Origin: Perilla frutescens
Taxonomy: Eukaryota; Streptophyta; Magnoliopsida; Lamiales; Lamiaceae
Reading direction: 5' to 3'
Assembly (NCBI GenBank): GCA_026008535.1
Contig: BRKX01000014.1
Location: 49,525,006 to 49,589,005, forward strand
Length of the DNA stretch: 64,000 nt
Below the pieces are notes generated by a model that was not told the origin of the DNA, did not search any database, and saw only the letters and a list, made by a program, of their open reading frames with translations. Numbering within the stretch: position 1 is the stretch's first letter; every line of letters starts with the position of its first letter. The translations under genes were made by a program, and so were the position numbers. This document shows, piece after piece, positions 33,910 to 45,559 of the stretch.

Positions 33910-35005
33910 TGTGAGAACTAGGAACTGAGCTTATATATACTATCCAACTAGATGATCTAATGGCTGAAATTTAATGTCAAAATCAAGGCAAAAAATAAGG
34001 AGGCAAGTGTATAGTCGTCCAACACTTATAAAAATGATAATGACATCACTTTTTTTTATAAAAATATCTTAAAAATTTTAAACGATCATAACTTGCTCGT
34101 TTCTAATCGGATCAGCGCAAATAATATACTAAATTAAAGCTTTTTTCATGCTCTTTAATTCAAGATCAGTCATGTATATGTTTGTGCAAATAAATATGGA
34201 CAAAAAATATAAAAGATATATTTTTACTTGTATCCAGTGAAAAAATATTTTCGTTAGCTTTTAATAATGATTCGTCGGTATTATAATGACGTATGCTAAC
34301 AAAGCATTTATTATATACTTGCATATTGTATTCACTGTGCTAACGAAGTATTATCATAATGTTAACATAGTACACGTACTTATATTGTTATTATGACTTA
34401 TTGTATTTCAATTAGGGTTTATAATTATTTTTTAAGATTTAATTTTTTTTAGTTACTATTGATTATTATGTATTGTTTATTTCAACAAATTAAAATATAT
34501 TAATTAGGGTTTACTTCATCCAATTATGATTTATATCTTATGCTAACTAAGCATTGTCATATGATGACATAGTTTATCCGGAGTGCTGATTAAACAATAT
34601 CATAATGCTAATGTTGTATATTTATATTGTTGTTATGGTTTATTCCATCCAATTAGGGTTTATAAGTATTTTTTAGAATTTAATTCCATTTTTTTATCAT
34701 TGAAGTTTATTAAATCCGAATTACGGTTTATTCCATCCAATTATGATTTATAATTACTTTTTAGAATTTATTTTTTTCTTTAACAATATTATAAAACTTT
34801 CATTAGCCTTACAATAATGATTCATTAGCATTACGATACTGTTATCAATTACTCAACATCTTTTTTATGAACATTACCGAATTACGTTAATACCCCCGCC
34901 TAGAAGACTTATCAAATATTACAGAATTGTCATCGCCTTTTAAGCAAATCTAGGTCTTACATTTTTGTTGATTGTATGGTGTAAGATGGGTTCCTAGTTC
35001 TCACA
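33910..35005. mobile_element. Putative transposon with short inverted ends and iterated interior
   Basis: GTGAGAACTAGGAACT near 33913 pairs with GGTTCCTAGTTCTCAC near 34988. The interior carries about four spaced variants of a unit like CCAATTAGGGTTTATAATTA (near 34400, 34505, 34645, 34732), the reverse complement of the family M MITE interior. Non-coding. The superfamily is unclear; a Helitron-like origin was considered but not shown. Confidence 0.45.
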
Positions 35006-36689
35006 TTAGGATTAGTTTACACTATAACAACTCATATATGTATATATATATAGGGAATGGATCACATAAGATCTTTTTGCTAGTGTGAAAACTAGGACTG
35101 CATCTACACCATCCAATTAAATAATCTAATAGTTGAGATTTAATACAATAGGTGATGGCAATTTTATAAATTATAAGCTGAGAATTGAAATATGATAAAA
35201 TGATTTTCATTGATAAAGTGATTGTATTATATATACTCATCCATTCCAAAAATGTAGTCTCCTATTCTTTTGTTCAACTACCCGTTAATAGTTCGTTTAC
35301 ATCTAAAGTTTCATACTCTATAGTAGCTTTGTTTAGGGGTGATTGATTTTTTATGTTTGCCTACGTTTGTAGTTTTAGTCATCCATCAAGTAGTAGATGT
35401 TTTTTGTACGTATTTTGTAGAGATTCTCATATCCAAAGAAGAGCAGAAGACATCTTAGAGGAATTTCTATCTACTTTGTTTTTTTAACTCACTTTATATT
35501 TAGTGAAATTTTCATCATTAGGTACTTTAATTTCCTCTGTATATTAAAAGATCTTGTTTCCCCTTCAAAAAAATAAAAAGATCGATCTTATTTCTCTTCA
35601 TATATTTCTCTCGAATTCGCAGTTGTTTTCAGCAGGGACTCTCAGTATTAATATTAATCACCCAAATTCTTTTGGATTGGTTACTGTAGCTTCTCCAGAT
35701 CTATGCTAGCTAAATACGCGTGAGTATAAGCTTAGCTTCCAAAGTAAGAGTGCTATAATTGTGTAGTTTGTGCTAGAAATGAAGACTGCTATATATAGTA
35801 AATCCTAGCATATATTTTGTTGTATGGGAGAAGCTAATATGTAATCCATCACAGATCTCATGAAAATCAATTCAACAACTCTTATGTTTCTCTGCAACAA
35901 CTTTAATTTTCCTCCCCAAAAATCAGCTGCGAAATAGAAAATTTACAGCACCATATTCACAAACAAATCTCACACAAATCTACAAATATAAAAACGATCC
36001 TGCAGGAATTAAGTTGTAATATTTAAAATAAACAAACAATACAGAGATTTAACATAAATGAATTAAATAATTAATCATTGTTTATATATATTTTTTTTAT
36101 GAAAAAAATATATATCCTCTGCGGACGTACCTTTATTAAAACGGTTGCTTAGAAGGAGAGCTGCCTCGATAAAATGGTCTTCCTCTGTGCAGTTTTCATG
36201 CTTTAGTTATATAGGGAAGTGAAGTGTGTGGCTTACAAATATATATTGGGAATCATTAAATATCTAAAAGTACAAGAATTATTATTTTTAACCTATAGAC
36301 TATAGTAACTAATTACACTTTTCTAAAGCTGAACAGTTATTTATATAATACTTTTTTTTTAAACTTTTTGAAATTTCAATTTGAACTTCTTTATCTTTAT
36401 ATAAAGTTCTTAAAAACGAACATATACCTTACCCTACATGCACGTTCAGCATATATAGATTCTTCCATATTAAGCATGCATTTAAACATTTATTACTGTA
36501 TTAATGGATGTCAACTGAACTATATTATTCCAAAACAAATTAAAAATAACATTAAGCACTCTTAGGGGTGCATAATTAATTCCAGCTTAAATTGTAACGA
36601 AGTTACCCGTGCTTGAATCAGAAAAAGTGTTTATATTCGACGAGATAAGATTTTTTAGTTCACTTTCTATGTCCTATTGTAATGCCCCA
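35006..36689. other. AT-rich intergenic, no gene seen
   Basis: Nothing that reads as a gene or RNA. A segment starting near 35035 (GTGTGAAAACTAGGACTGCA) resembles the start of the preceding element and may be a second, truncated copy. Confidence 0.4.
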
Positions 36690-36925
36690 CACTATTATAT
36701 ATAATAATGTTAATTATTTTTTTCAAAAATTACCCTAAAAGTCAATTATTAACTATAAATAAAAATTATATTCTAAAAAATAATTATAAATTCTAATTGA
36801 GTGGAATACAATCTAGTTAATAAAATTAAACTAAACCACAATAAATTTAAATTGAAGAAAAAAATGAAAGAAAAACTAATAAAATTGATGGGTAGAGATA
36901 TAAAGTGGACTAAGAGGATCTCATT
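36690..36925. mobile_element. Family M MITE fragment
   Basis: Matches the right two-thirds of the element at 8772-9163 in the same orientation (AATAATTATAAATTCTAATTG, then a GAAGAAAAAAATGAAAGAAA stretch, ending near GAGGATCTCA). The left inverted repeat is missing. Confidence 0.55.
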
Positions 36926-38337
36926 TGGTTTCGCGCCTTAAATTTTGGTTCCGTTATGGAAGATTTGATGCCACCCGACCCGGTATTTCCAGGCTTTCTT
37001 CTTATTATTTTACATAATGCAATAGTTTAAGTAATTTTGAATTGATATTTCATGCATAATTGATGTGGGGAACTCAAAAATATGTATGGGATAGTTATAG
37101 TGGTTATGGGAGTCAGCACTATCAGTAAGCTTGGTACATGATGAAACCATGATTCTTGGATGGTCTACTCTAAAAAAGCTCTTCGATCTGCAGACAGTGG
37201 CGGAACCAGAAATTTTTGTTGGGGGGGGGCTATTTTGGTTCACATTTCATGTTTAATTACTTGCATTGTATATGTTAGAGTATATGACTAATTTTTTATC
37301 GTTAATTTTTATTTTTTAATAAGTGAATTAGTGTAGTGACGTCGTTTCATTTTCATCTTTTTTTTTATTTACTTTACTAAAACAATGTCTTTTTATACTA
37401 TTCTACGCCATTTTTGGAATAATAAATGAATTAGTGAGAAACAAATTTTAAAATAAGATAATTTAGTTAAAGCAAACCAATGAACATGAATTTTGAAGTA
37501 ATTTTGAGTTAAAATATTATTAATCCATGAAATTTCATAACAACTCTAATTCAAATTATAAACTTAAACGCTAATAAAAGTTCAAATTAAAAAAATATAA
37601 ATTGAACTAAAACAAACAAAATTGACTTGATATATAATGTATAAATCTGATCATATATTTAATAAAAATTGAACCATAAAATGTTAAAAGTAATCCTAAA
37701 TTAAATAATTGAATGAGGTAAACAACACTGACACGAGCATTCAAAATTCAAGTTCTATAGAAAGTTGAAAAAAAGAAACTAATGAGGGAGATGAGGTATG
37801 GAGTGAAATGAACAAATTCCATGATTTAAATATATCCTAGAAATGAATGCCTAGAGAGAGAAGTACAAAACACTCATCTATAATTTCATGATCTATTTTA
37901 ATAATATATATCATGTGTATAGTGTAATGAATATTCTGTCATAATGTGACACACATAACTAAAAACTAGCATATGAATTGAAACACGACAATGAACGTTT
38001 GGTATAGTAGCAATGTTGGTAAAAAGTAAAAACTAATAATGAATGTAGAAGATGGCATTATGCTGCCAAGATCCATTCCAGTTATTATTTTATTTTGTTG
38101 TATTGATAAAATACTTTACTTCTTTAGAAAATATCCTGGAAATAAATGTTTTACGGTCTTGTTAGTGGATTGTACTTGAAAGGGTATCTTGATTTTGGAA
38201 CTAAAACTTAAATATTCCAGTTCAATAAATTGCTAAATATAAGAGAAGTTATTATTTCGAATTAATATTATGTCATTCTCCTAATTCTTGCCTTGATTTT
38301 CTTTTAAAATCCTCCCCTTTCTCAATTTCGTTTTCTT
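36926..38337. other. Intergenic, no gene seen
   Basis: AT-rich. ACAGTGGCGGAACCAGAA at 37193-37210 followed by a G-run looks like the end of an unidentified repeat; a similar end occurs at 51255 inside NLR-B intron 1. No convincing coding sequence on either strand. Confidence 0.4.
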
Positions 38338-38401
38338 GAAGATTAGCATGCCCTGTGCAAGGATGACACACATGAATCAAGAAATTGGTCCAATTTTTTT
38401 T
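38338..38401 (+). pseudogene. U6 snRNA 3'-end fragment 1
   Basis: From GAAGATTAGCATG through GTGCAAGGATGACAC to GAAATTGGTCCAATTTTTTT the sequence follows the 3' half of plant U6 spliceosomal RNA, including the terminal oligo-T where Pol III stops. It carries several differences and small indels in the normally near-invariant region. The 5' half is not recognisable. A relic. Confidence 0.8.
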
Positions 38402-38677
38402 GGCAATATTATCCAACTATTTTGCTTGTTCATTTTAATTTTTTAAAAGCGGCGTGGGCCCTTTTAATTCTCTTATACAATTACATACAACTTTTTTTTT
38501 CTTACATTGTAAAAAAGTGAGTTCTTCATGTTTATTGAAATTCCAGAAATTAATAAATAAGAAAAAGGTTAGAACACATAATGTGAATTACGGATATATA
38601 ATTAGTAGAAATTATGAAATCAAATTCTTAAAGCCAAATTGAAAACTTCCTGGCCCAGTTGAGTGCTACTGATCCCC

Positions 38678-38808
38678 TCTCACATCGAAAATACAACTAA
38701 CTATTGTGTGTTTTTTATTTATATCATAAAAATTTATAATTGGGAAAGATGATTAGCATGATCCATGTACAAGGATGACACCAATAAATCGGAAATGGGT
38801 CAATTTTT
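38678..38808 (+). pseudogene. U6 snRNA relic 2 with promoter-like elements
   Basis: CTCTCACATCG at 38678-38687 resembles the plant snRNA upstream sequence element (RTCCCACATCG), and TTTATATCAT follows at 38717-38726 as a possible TATA box. The RNA part begins at about 38741 (GATTAGCATG, AAGGATGACAC, AAATCGGAAATGGGTCAA, then T5). About 40 nt of the U6 5' half is missing. Element spacing suggests a former true U6 gene rather than a processed copy, later deleted internally. Confidence 0.65.
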
Positions 38809-38850
38809 ATTTGCCAAATTCACAAATTGTTTTGGTCTAATGTATCTCAT

Positions 38851-38884
38851 GTCATAACTCGAGAAATTATCCATTTTTTTTTTT
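38851..38884 (+). pseudogene. U6 snRNA 3'-end fragment 3
   Basis: ACTCGAGAAATTATCCA followed by T11 resembles the last ~20 nt of U6 plus terminator. Its downstream flank (GCAAATTCGCAATTGTTTTC) matches the flank of relic 2 (CCAAATTCACAAATTGTTTT), so it arose by local duplication of relic 2. Confidence 0.6.
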
Positions 38885-39105
38885 AGCAAATTCGCAATTG
38901 TTTTCGTTTAATGTATCTAATGAACGATCACGTTATGATTTCTAATGAGTTGAATAATTTTCAGCTTGAAATGTGTTGTGAACTAAAAAAAAAAAAAAAG
39001 AGCAATTAAGAGTTCTTTTCAGCATTCTAATGCTTTAAGTACTAACTAAAGAATAAAGTGGTTATGAAAAAAGACTGAAAAATAGATTTCATTCACATGG
39101 TGCAT

Positions 39106-40862
39106 CCAACCGGTTTGAAAGTTGTAACTTCTCATCTCCTTAATAATCTAATCGCAATTATGTCAAATGAGACTCAAGATTTTCTAACACACACCATTAT
39201 TTGTTTGGAGCCACGCAAGTAGACACATTTAATTAAGCGAATTAATTTAGAATGTTATTTGTTCTCAGTTACCGCGCCATTCAAATCCTTCACTGTTTAT
39301 TATGACTTCTTCCAATTTTGGTGTAGACAGTGGTCCCAAGGTAAAAAATTTCATACTAGGGCACTCTTTAATTTTCACTTTCTTCAACAAAGGCAACTCA
39401 ACATCAAATTTCCATTCGCAAAAGCTCACCAATTTGCATAATTTTTTTAACTCAACCTTCTGCAATTTAGAAAAGGGAAGAATGGACGTTTGAGCTGCAG
39501 CAGTACTCACCATTTTCTCCCCCTCTTTCTCTTCCTCGTCTTCAATCACTTTTACTATCTGATCGCATGAATTTATACTTAATTCTCTGAGGCTGACTAG
39601 ATTTTCAGCGATTGAAGACGTAAATAAACTCATACTGCCCGTAGACCATGAGATTTCCAACACTTCCAATTTTTTAAAGAGGGATGCATGAAAATTTTTA
39701 TAAAAATACAATGGATTTTCATTCCATTCGATTGTTAATTGCTTCACGCCGTGGAATGAAACCTGCAATTTAAATGACCTATTTAGTAACTTAATAATAA
39801 ATTAAAATATAATGACGAAGAACGAAAAGCTTGGTGACTCATGATTTACTTCAAGATAATTATTGAGGTCTGAACTGAAAGCTTCGAGATTTGGTGCAGC
39901 CAAGAATCCCAGCGTGAAATATTTCATATTGGGGCAGCTCTTAATTTCCACTTTCCTCAATGAAGGCAACTCGACATCACATTTCCATTCGCAAAAGCTC
40001 ACCAATTTGGGTAAACGATACAAATGAAGCTCCTGCAATTTAGGAAATAGAAGAGTCCTTTGACCATCCCCACGCACGACTTTCTCCTCATCATCTTTAA
40101 TCACTTCGACCATCTCATCACAAAAACTTATTTTTAATGATCTGAGACCGACAAGATTTCCAGCTACTGAAGATGAAAATAAGCTCACATTGCCCTCACA
40201 ATGAAAGATAGCTAATTTTCTAATAGAATAAAGAGGGATGCATCAATTTTATGACCACATGAGAATGGATTCCGAGGGGTTCTTAATTCCTTGAGGAATG
40301 ACACCTGCAATTCAGATAATCTGCTCACTACCGTCCAGCTAACTGATATCCAAATTTAATGAAACAAAAATATTTCAATTATTCCACCTATCCATTTCTA
40401 TATAATTAAAAAAATCTCAAATGTCCAATTTATTAACCTCAATTCTTTGTTCAGTTTTTAAAAAGGACCTCAATCAACCCGCTTAACACTTAAAAAAATG
40501 ATACATAATATGGTATAAAAAATCATTAATTAGAAAAATTACATATATATATGTGTGTGTGGAATTTGTCATAAGACAAACTAACTTGATGACTATATGT
40601 ATCATATCAATGAATAAAAATAAATTTAAACTAATTTTAATTACTATATAGAACATGATCGAACTGAGTAAAAAAAAAGTAAATCCTAAAGCAATGAGAG
40701 TCCAGAATAAAGAAAGTTACATATATAAATAAATAAATTAACTACAATTTTATTTCACTATCCTTAATTATATTGAGTAACTTTTTATGGATAATATATT
40801 AGTATAGAATCTCATTCAATTCTAATTTAGGTAGAATCCTGATTTCATAATACTGCCCATTA
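39106..40862 (-). pseudogene. Orphan 3' end of an NLR gene (tail T3)
   Basis: Collinear with NLR-A exons 2-3, the start of intron 1 and the 3' flank, but the NB-ARC exon is absent. The exon-3-like block 39762-39265 reads VSFHGVKQLTIEWNENPLYF and has lost about 15 codons near its 3' end. The exon-2-like block 40304-39850 has a 6-bp deletion after VSF and a one-base deletion near 40222 that brings an early stop; downstream LRR coding is open (NLVGLRSLKISFCDEMVEVI). Homology ends at about 40862 in what would be intron 1, followed by a family M MITE and copia 2. Non-functional. Confidence 0.88.
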
Positions 40863-40879
40863 TAAATGGGGTTCAAATT

Positions 40880-41112
40880 TCCTATTACCCTTCTATATAT
40901 GTGTTTCACTATAAAATTTATTATAAAATAAAAATCAATTCTAACATAAATAATCATAGTCAACATTTATCAACAAAAAAATGAATTAAAAATTTGAATT
41001 AATCAACCATAATAATGAATTATTAATTGAAAGTTAAAAATTAAATACTTAAAAATAATTATAAACCCTAATAAGGTGAGACGAACCCTAAAAAACAATC
41101 TTAAAATTAAAC
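40880..41112. mobile_element. Family M MITE fragment next to copia 2
   Basis: Resembles the interior of 8772-9163 (AATTAATCAACCATAATAAT, AATAATTATAAACCCTAATA, GAACCCTAAAAAACAATCTT). It stops directly at the copia 5' LTR start at 41114, so the copia probably inserted into it. Confidence 0.5.
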
Positions 41113-41681
41113 TTGTTGGAGTTGGCCCAATTGCCATTTCGGCCCAGTCCCTATTTTCTATCTCCAACCCGGCCCAAGACCCTAAACCCTAACCCTACCC
41201 GACGGTCCATCTCCCCCTTCAATCCTAATAATTGAGCTCGCTGCTTCTCGATGCTCTGGAATTCTCTATAACCTAGAGATGGATCCGCTTCTCAAAAATG
41301 CCTCATCTCACAGATCTATCTAGCATCCTTTCTCTCTCTTTCTGGATCTTCTCAGCTTGCTCCCACGGTTTCTCTGGCCGGAGTTCTGTCCATTGGCTCC
41401 TGTTTGGCCGCTGAGTGTTGGGAGAAGTTGTTGTTGAGGGAGAAAAGATCGATCATCGCCGCCTCCTCCAAACCCTAGCCGCCGCTTCCTCTTCCCCTTC
41501 CCCTCTGGTCTGGGCATCTCCTGTCGCCGGAGTTGCTAGCGCCGCCGCTTGTGGGAAATCTGAGCCAGCCGTGCCCTGGGCACCTTTTCTCACTCACTAT
41601 TGGCTTCCTGTTCTTTACTATTCTTCATTTGATTATCACTGTTTTCTGATCTAACTTGGTGTTTGATTGCTTTACAGATTT

Positions 41682-44557
41682 TGTAGCGCCCCGGTCCCGA
41701 AAGACCGTGGAAATGGACACCACGGGGGTGGGAATTAAGAAGCGGGAAAGAAATGGGGTAGTTTAATTAACAACGGGGTGATAATCCAAAAAAAATTAAT
41801 GTATAGAATAAAATTTAACAACTGAGTATGCCAAAGATAGGTTATGCCTTTCGAAAAAATTAGACAGCATAACCTCTGTAACTAGAGCGAATCCCCGTTT
41901 ATAACGGCTTATAAGAGAAGAATGGAAGCTGTAACAATTCAATAAGCCCTTTCATAGGCCAAACGGAAACAAATAACCAGATACCAACAATTAATAGACC
42001 CATTCATAGGTCGACAAAAGAAACAGACACCAATATGCTGAACAAATGAAGCCCTTCCATAGGCCAAAATGAATGATCAAATAGACATAACGAAAGACGG
42101 ACTTCCTCCCCTTGAAATAATTATGTAGCTAAGCATATGATACATGTTAACTAGGAAGTCAACAAATGTTCAGAATCAGAGAAGCAGAATCATATCAACA
42201 AAATACCAAGATCAGAGTTCTTAGCATTTAGCAAAAGAATACCATAAGTGCGAAAGCTCAATTCTTAATAGAATACTAACAAAAAGGGACAACGGAAAAA
42301 AATATGTAAATCATAATAGCCCATATCTCAGCCTCGTCACCTCCACGCTCCAGCCTACTTACCTGAAAATGTTTGAAAAGATTTGGGCTGAGTACTAATG
42401 CACTCAGTGGGCAAGTTTTATAATTCAAGTTATGCAAATCATTTTATTAAAGTAATCTATCTGTGTTCATGCAGATAGTGAAACTTAGGAGGTTTAAAAG
42501 TTGGAAGCAACCTAAGTTCACCAAAACATTTTATCGTGAAGCGCTTAAGAGTATAACCCGTCACTGCCCGCAACCCAAACTACATCACCAGCGCATAACG
42601 TTGAGTATGGCCATAGTATACCCAAAGAGTATAACCAATAAGTGTTTCATTTTTATCTCACCGACAAGGAGTAGGGCAGGACAAACAATGCATGCATACT
42701 GTAGCTACTCACATTGACACAGCGCTGGTTTATGAGACTCCGACAACATACAGTAGCATGTAAATATTTAACACAGATAGTCACATATGCAATTTTAACA
42801 AAGCAGAGCTTAATAACTCGAAAGATACAATTTGCAAAGATATAGAATAGCCCACCTTATACATACAGAAGTCCTTCCCTGGTTCCCCTAGGCTAAGATG
42901 CTCTAACCATCTCGAGATTCAATCCTTCACCTTCCTCGTAAGTCACGCAAATCCTACAAGGATCGATCTTCAGCTCAGAACGACTACTATATTTTCGGAA
43001 ATTAATCTACTATAATCCGAGCTATTATTTAATTTTATTCTTTTTAGAAATAGATTGCGCGACTCTAGAGACCTCGAATAATTCCGACAAAGAAGGAAAT
43101 AAATTCCAAAATATTATTCTTGATTTATTGGGACCAACCGATTTGACAGGGGTCTCTTTTCAAAACTTGCCATTTTAATCGATTTTTATCAGATTTGTGC
43201 CACGGCACTTTCTAACCGTTCAAAAATTATGAAAATATTCAAGGACCATCCTATATATGCCAAGACTATAGTTTGAGAGTTTTAGAATTTTTCGATAACA
43301 CATGACTCCAGTATAAAAATAACTGCTTATATTAAATAATCGATATTATTCAAAACTCATCCGAAAATTACGAAATTCGACGGGAGCATAGGAAATATTA
43401 TTTCGAGCAACTTTCGAGAAGAAACTTTTTTGATTTGACGACCCAAAATGGGTGAAACGGGAGTTTCGGTAAGAATATTCACAGATTTTAGCTGAAAATG
43501 TATCGGTCTCGATCGAGCTCGATACTCATTGGATTTTCGCTCAAAAGTACAATTTTTGATAGTGCAGAAAATAAGGAATTTAATGGTGTAATCAGATCAA
43601 AGATCGGACGGCTAGATCATAAATTCGAAACTGGCAGATTTATAATGTAATATTCAGATCCGGATTTCAAACGACAAGAAATCAAAAATCTATTCCGGTT
43701 AACTACAAGATCCAAATGATCAAAGACTATTTATAAAAAGAAGATTTTTAATACGACTATCCAGGAAGAGTAGATCTGAGATTTACATAAAATGAAAACG
43801 GGGAAAAATACCGAAAACTCACAGCATCAAAAATCGGAATCGGTAGAATTAAAGATAATCGAAATATAAGCATATTTAGAACTTGAAATTTCTAAATTCA
43901 TCGGTCCGAATGACCAGAATCGGAGAAAGTACCTTCTCCGAGGAATTGTCAGCGGTCACGATGATTTTCCATCGTGATCATCCTTCGTGTCATCATTTCA
44001 ATCATGTATTCGTGATCTACGCGTTGACACCTTCAAAATGACTATTTCAGAATTGAAATAGGAAACTAGAGTTGTATATTCTCTGGAAGCTGCTCGGCGT
44101 TTCGATTTTGAAAATGAATGAAAAATGAAACCTTAAGCTCCTATTTATAGAGGAAAAATAAATAGGATAATAACGAATAAAAGAAAGAGGATAATGATGG
44201 AAAAAGAATAGGATAATTAAGAATAAGATAATCTTTTGAAAAAGAAATTGGATAATGACGGATGTGCCTTTTTATATTAAATTTATTATTTTCCAACTTA
44301 AAGTTGTGCCAAGAGTTCATTTGAACTCGAAATTTGAAATTTCAAAGGTTGGCACGATTCTTGAAATATTTTCTATCAACCCGAGAAAAATATCATAACA
44401 TATTTTTAAGGTAATTTTTGACCAAATTAGATTAAACAGATTTCCCTGGCTGCGATTTTCCTTTATTTGAGCCATTTAAGGACCCAGCTAATTTTCTAAC
44501 TTACCAGAGGGTAACATAAGTTGATTAAAATCTTCTAAAATATTTTGGGGTATTACA
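41682..44557 (-). mobile_element. Solo gypsy LTR inserted in the copia 2 5' LTR
   Basis: On the plus strand it starts TGTAGCGCCCCGGTCCCGAA and ends TTTTGGGGTATTACA, i.e. an LTR in minus orientation, 2876 bp. It is flanked by the 5-bp target duplication GATTT (41677-41681, 44558-44562). Its LTR 3' part resembles the young gypsy LTR at 13149-15459. Its middle (about 43000-43450) resembles the solo LTR at 31204-33835. No coding region. Confidence 0.88.
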
Positions 44558-44794
44558 GATTTGGACCCGTTAGTGCCTGTGAGGAACCTTGAACGCCCTC
44601 CTGGCATTCATCTCTGAGGCAAACGAAGCAACAACCCCTTGACGAAACCCTAGTTTAGGTTCTGTTGTTTTTGCTGTTCTTGCAATCTGCTGTAATAATA
44701 TTTTGGTTCAAGCTACTTGAGTAGCAAGTGTTTAGGAACCGCAAGGGGTAGGAAAACAAGTGGTGTAAACCCCAGCTAGGCGATACCACAACAG

Positions 44795-44806
44795 TGGTAT
44801 CAGAGC
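44795..44806 (+). promoter_or_regulatory. Primer binding site of copia 2
   Basis: TGGTATCAGAGC one base after the 5' LTR end; initiator tRNA-Met complement. Confidence 0.88.
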
Positions 44807-45559
44807 CTGGTTTAGGCCTAGCCGGGGGCACCCTCCTACCTCCATTCCTAGCACCCCGTCGCCAGTAAGGGCCGCGCACACCTCGCCCCCCTCGGGCTTC
44901 GATTAAAGGGTAAGTCCGGTTTTCCCCTTCCTGGGAAAGCCGGCTCTGGTATTGTCTCTCAAAACCCTAAACTCTTTGGTGGTATTGTGTCGATCCTGTG
45001 CCTTGCTTGCTTCCGCCTATTGTCTGTTTTTTGCCCTTGGTATTCAAAGCTATACCTTAACTGCTTGCTTACGGTCGGGACCGTCTGGATTCCCCTGTGG
45101 GTCTCCTCAAAGCGGGTTGCCCCGATAGCAAGGTTAAGGAAGGAATTCTCAGACTGTCTGTGCTTCAATATTGTTTTCTTGGTATAATTCTGTTAAAAAT
45201 TGTGCTATCTTGTTGGTATATTAGTTTTGGATCTGTGAAAACTCTGAGTTGAGTTTTCTGTTGACTTAGAAATAAGTCGGTGGTGGTAAATTAGGCTGAA
45301 AAGGTGTTAGGGATTGACCTGAGTGACCCCCTGCGCCACAGATAAATCTGTGTTGCGAGCTGGGATAGCCTCAGCTCTAGATTCCCCAGGTGTTCCTTTT
45401 CTGGCCTGTGGAAGCTTCTGCTTCCTGGTTATTGGTGCACTTCTGCTTGTCAAATCTGTGTTCTGGTGATTATTCTGATAATATTGGGAAATTCTGTGAA
45501 ATCTCTGTAATTTCTGTGAAATTTCTGTAATTTCTGTGGAATTTTTCTGTAAATTAAGC

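Noticed and set aside
33910..35250. Helitron
   Set aside because: No convincing 5'-TC and hairpin-CTRR-3' ends and no helicase coding; only short inverted ends seen.
36950..37245. Possible captured exon (peptides such as ESALSVSLVHDETMILGW)
   Set aside because: Short, interrupted by stops, no family recognised and no splice context; left as intergenic.
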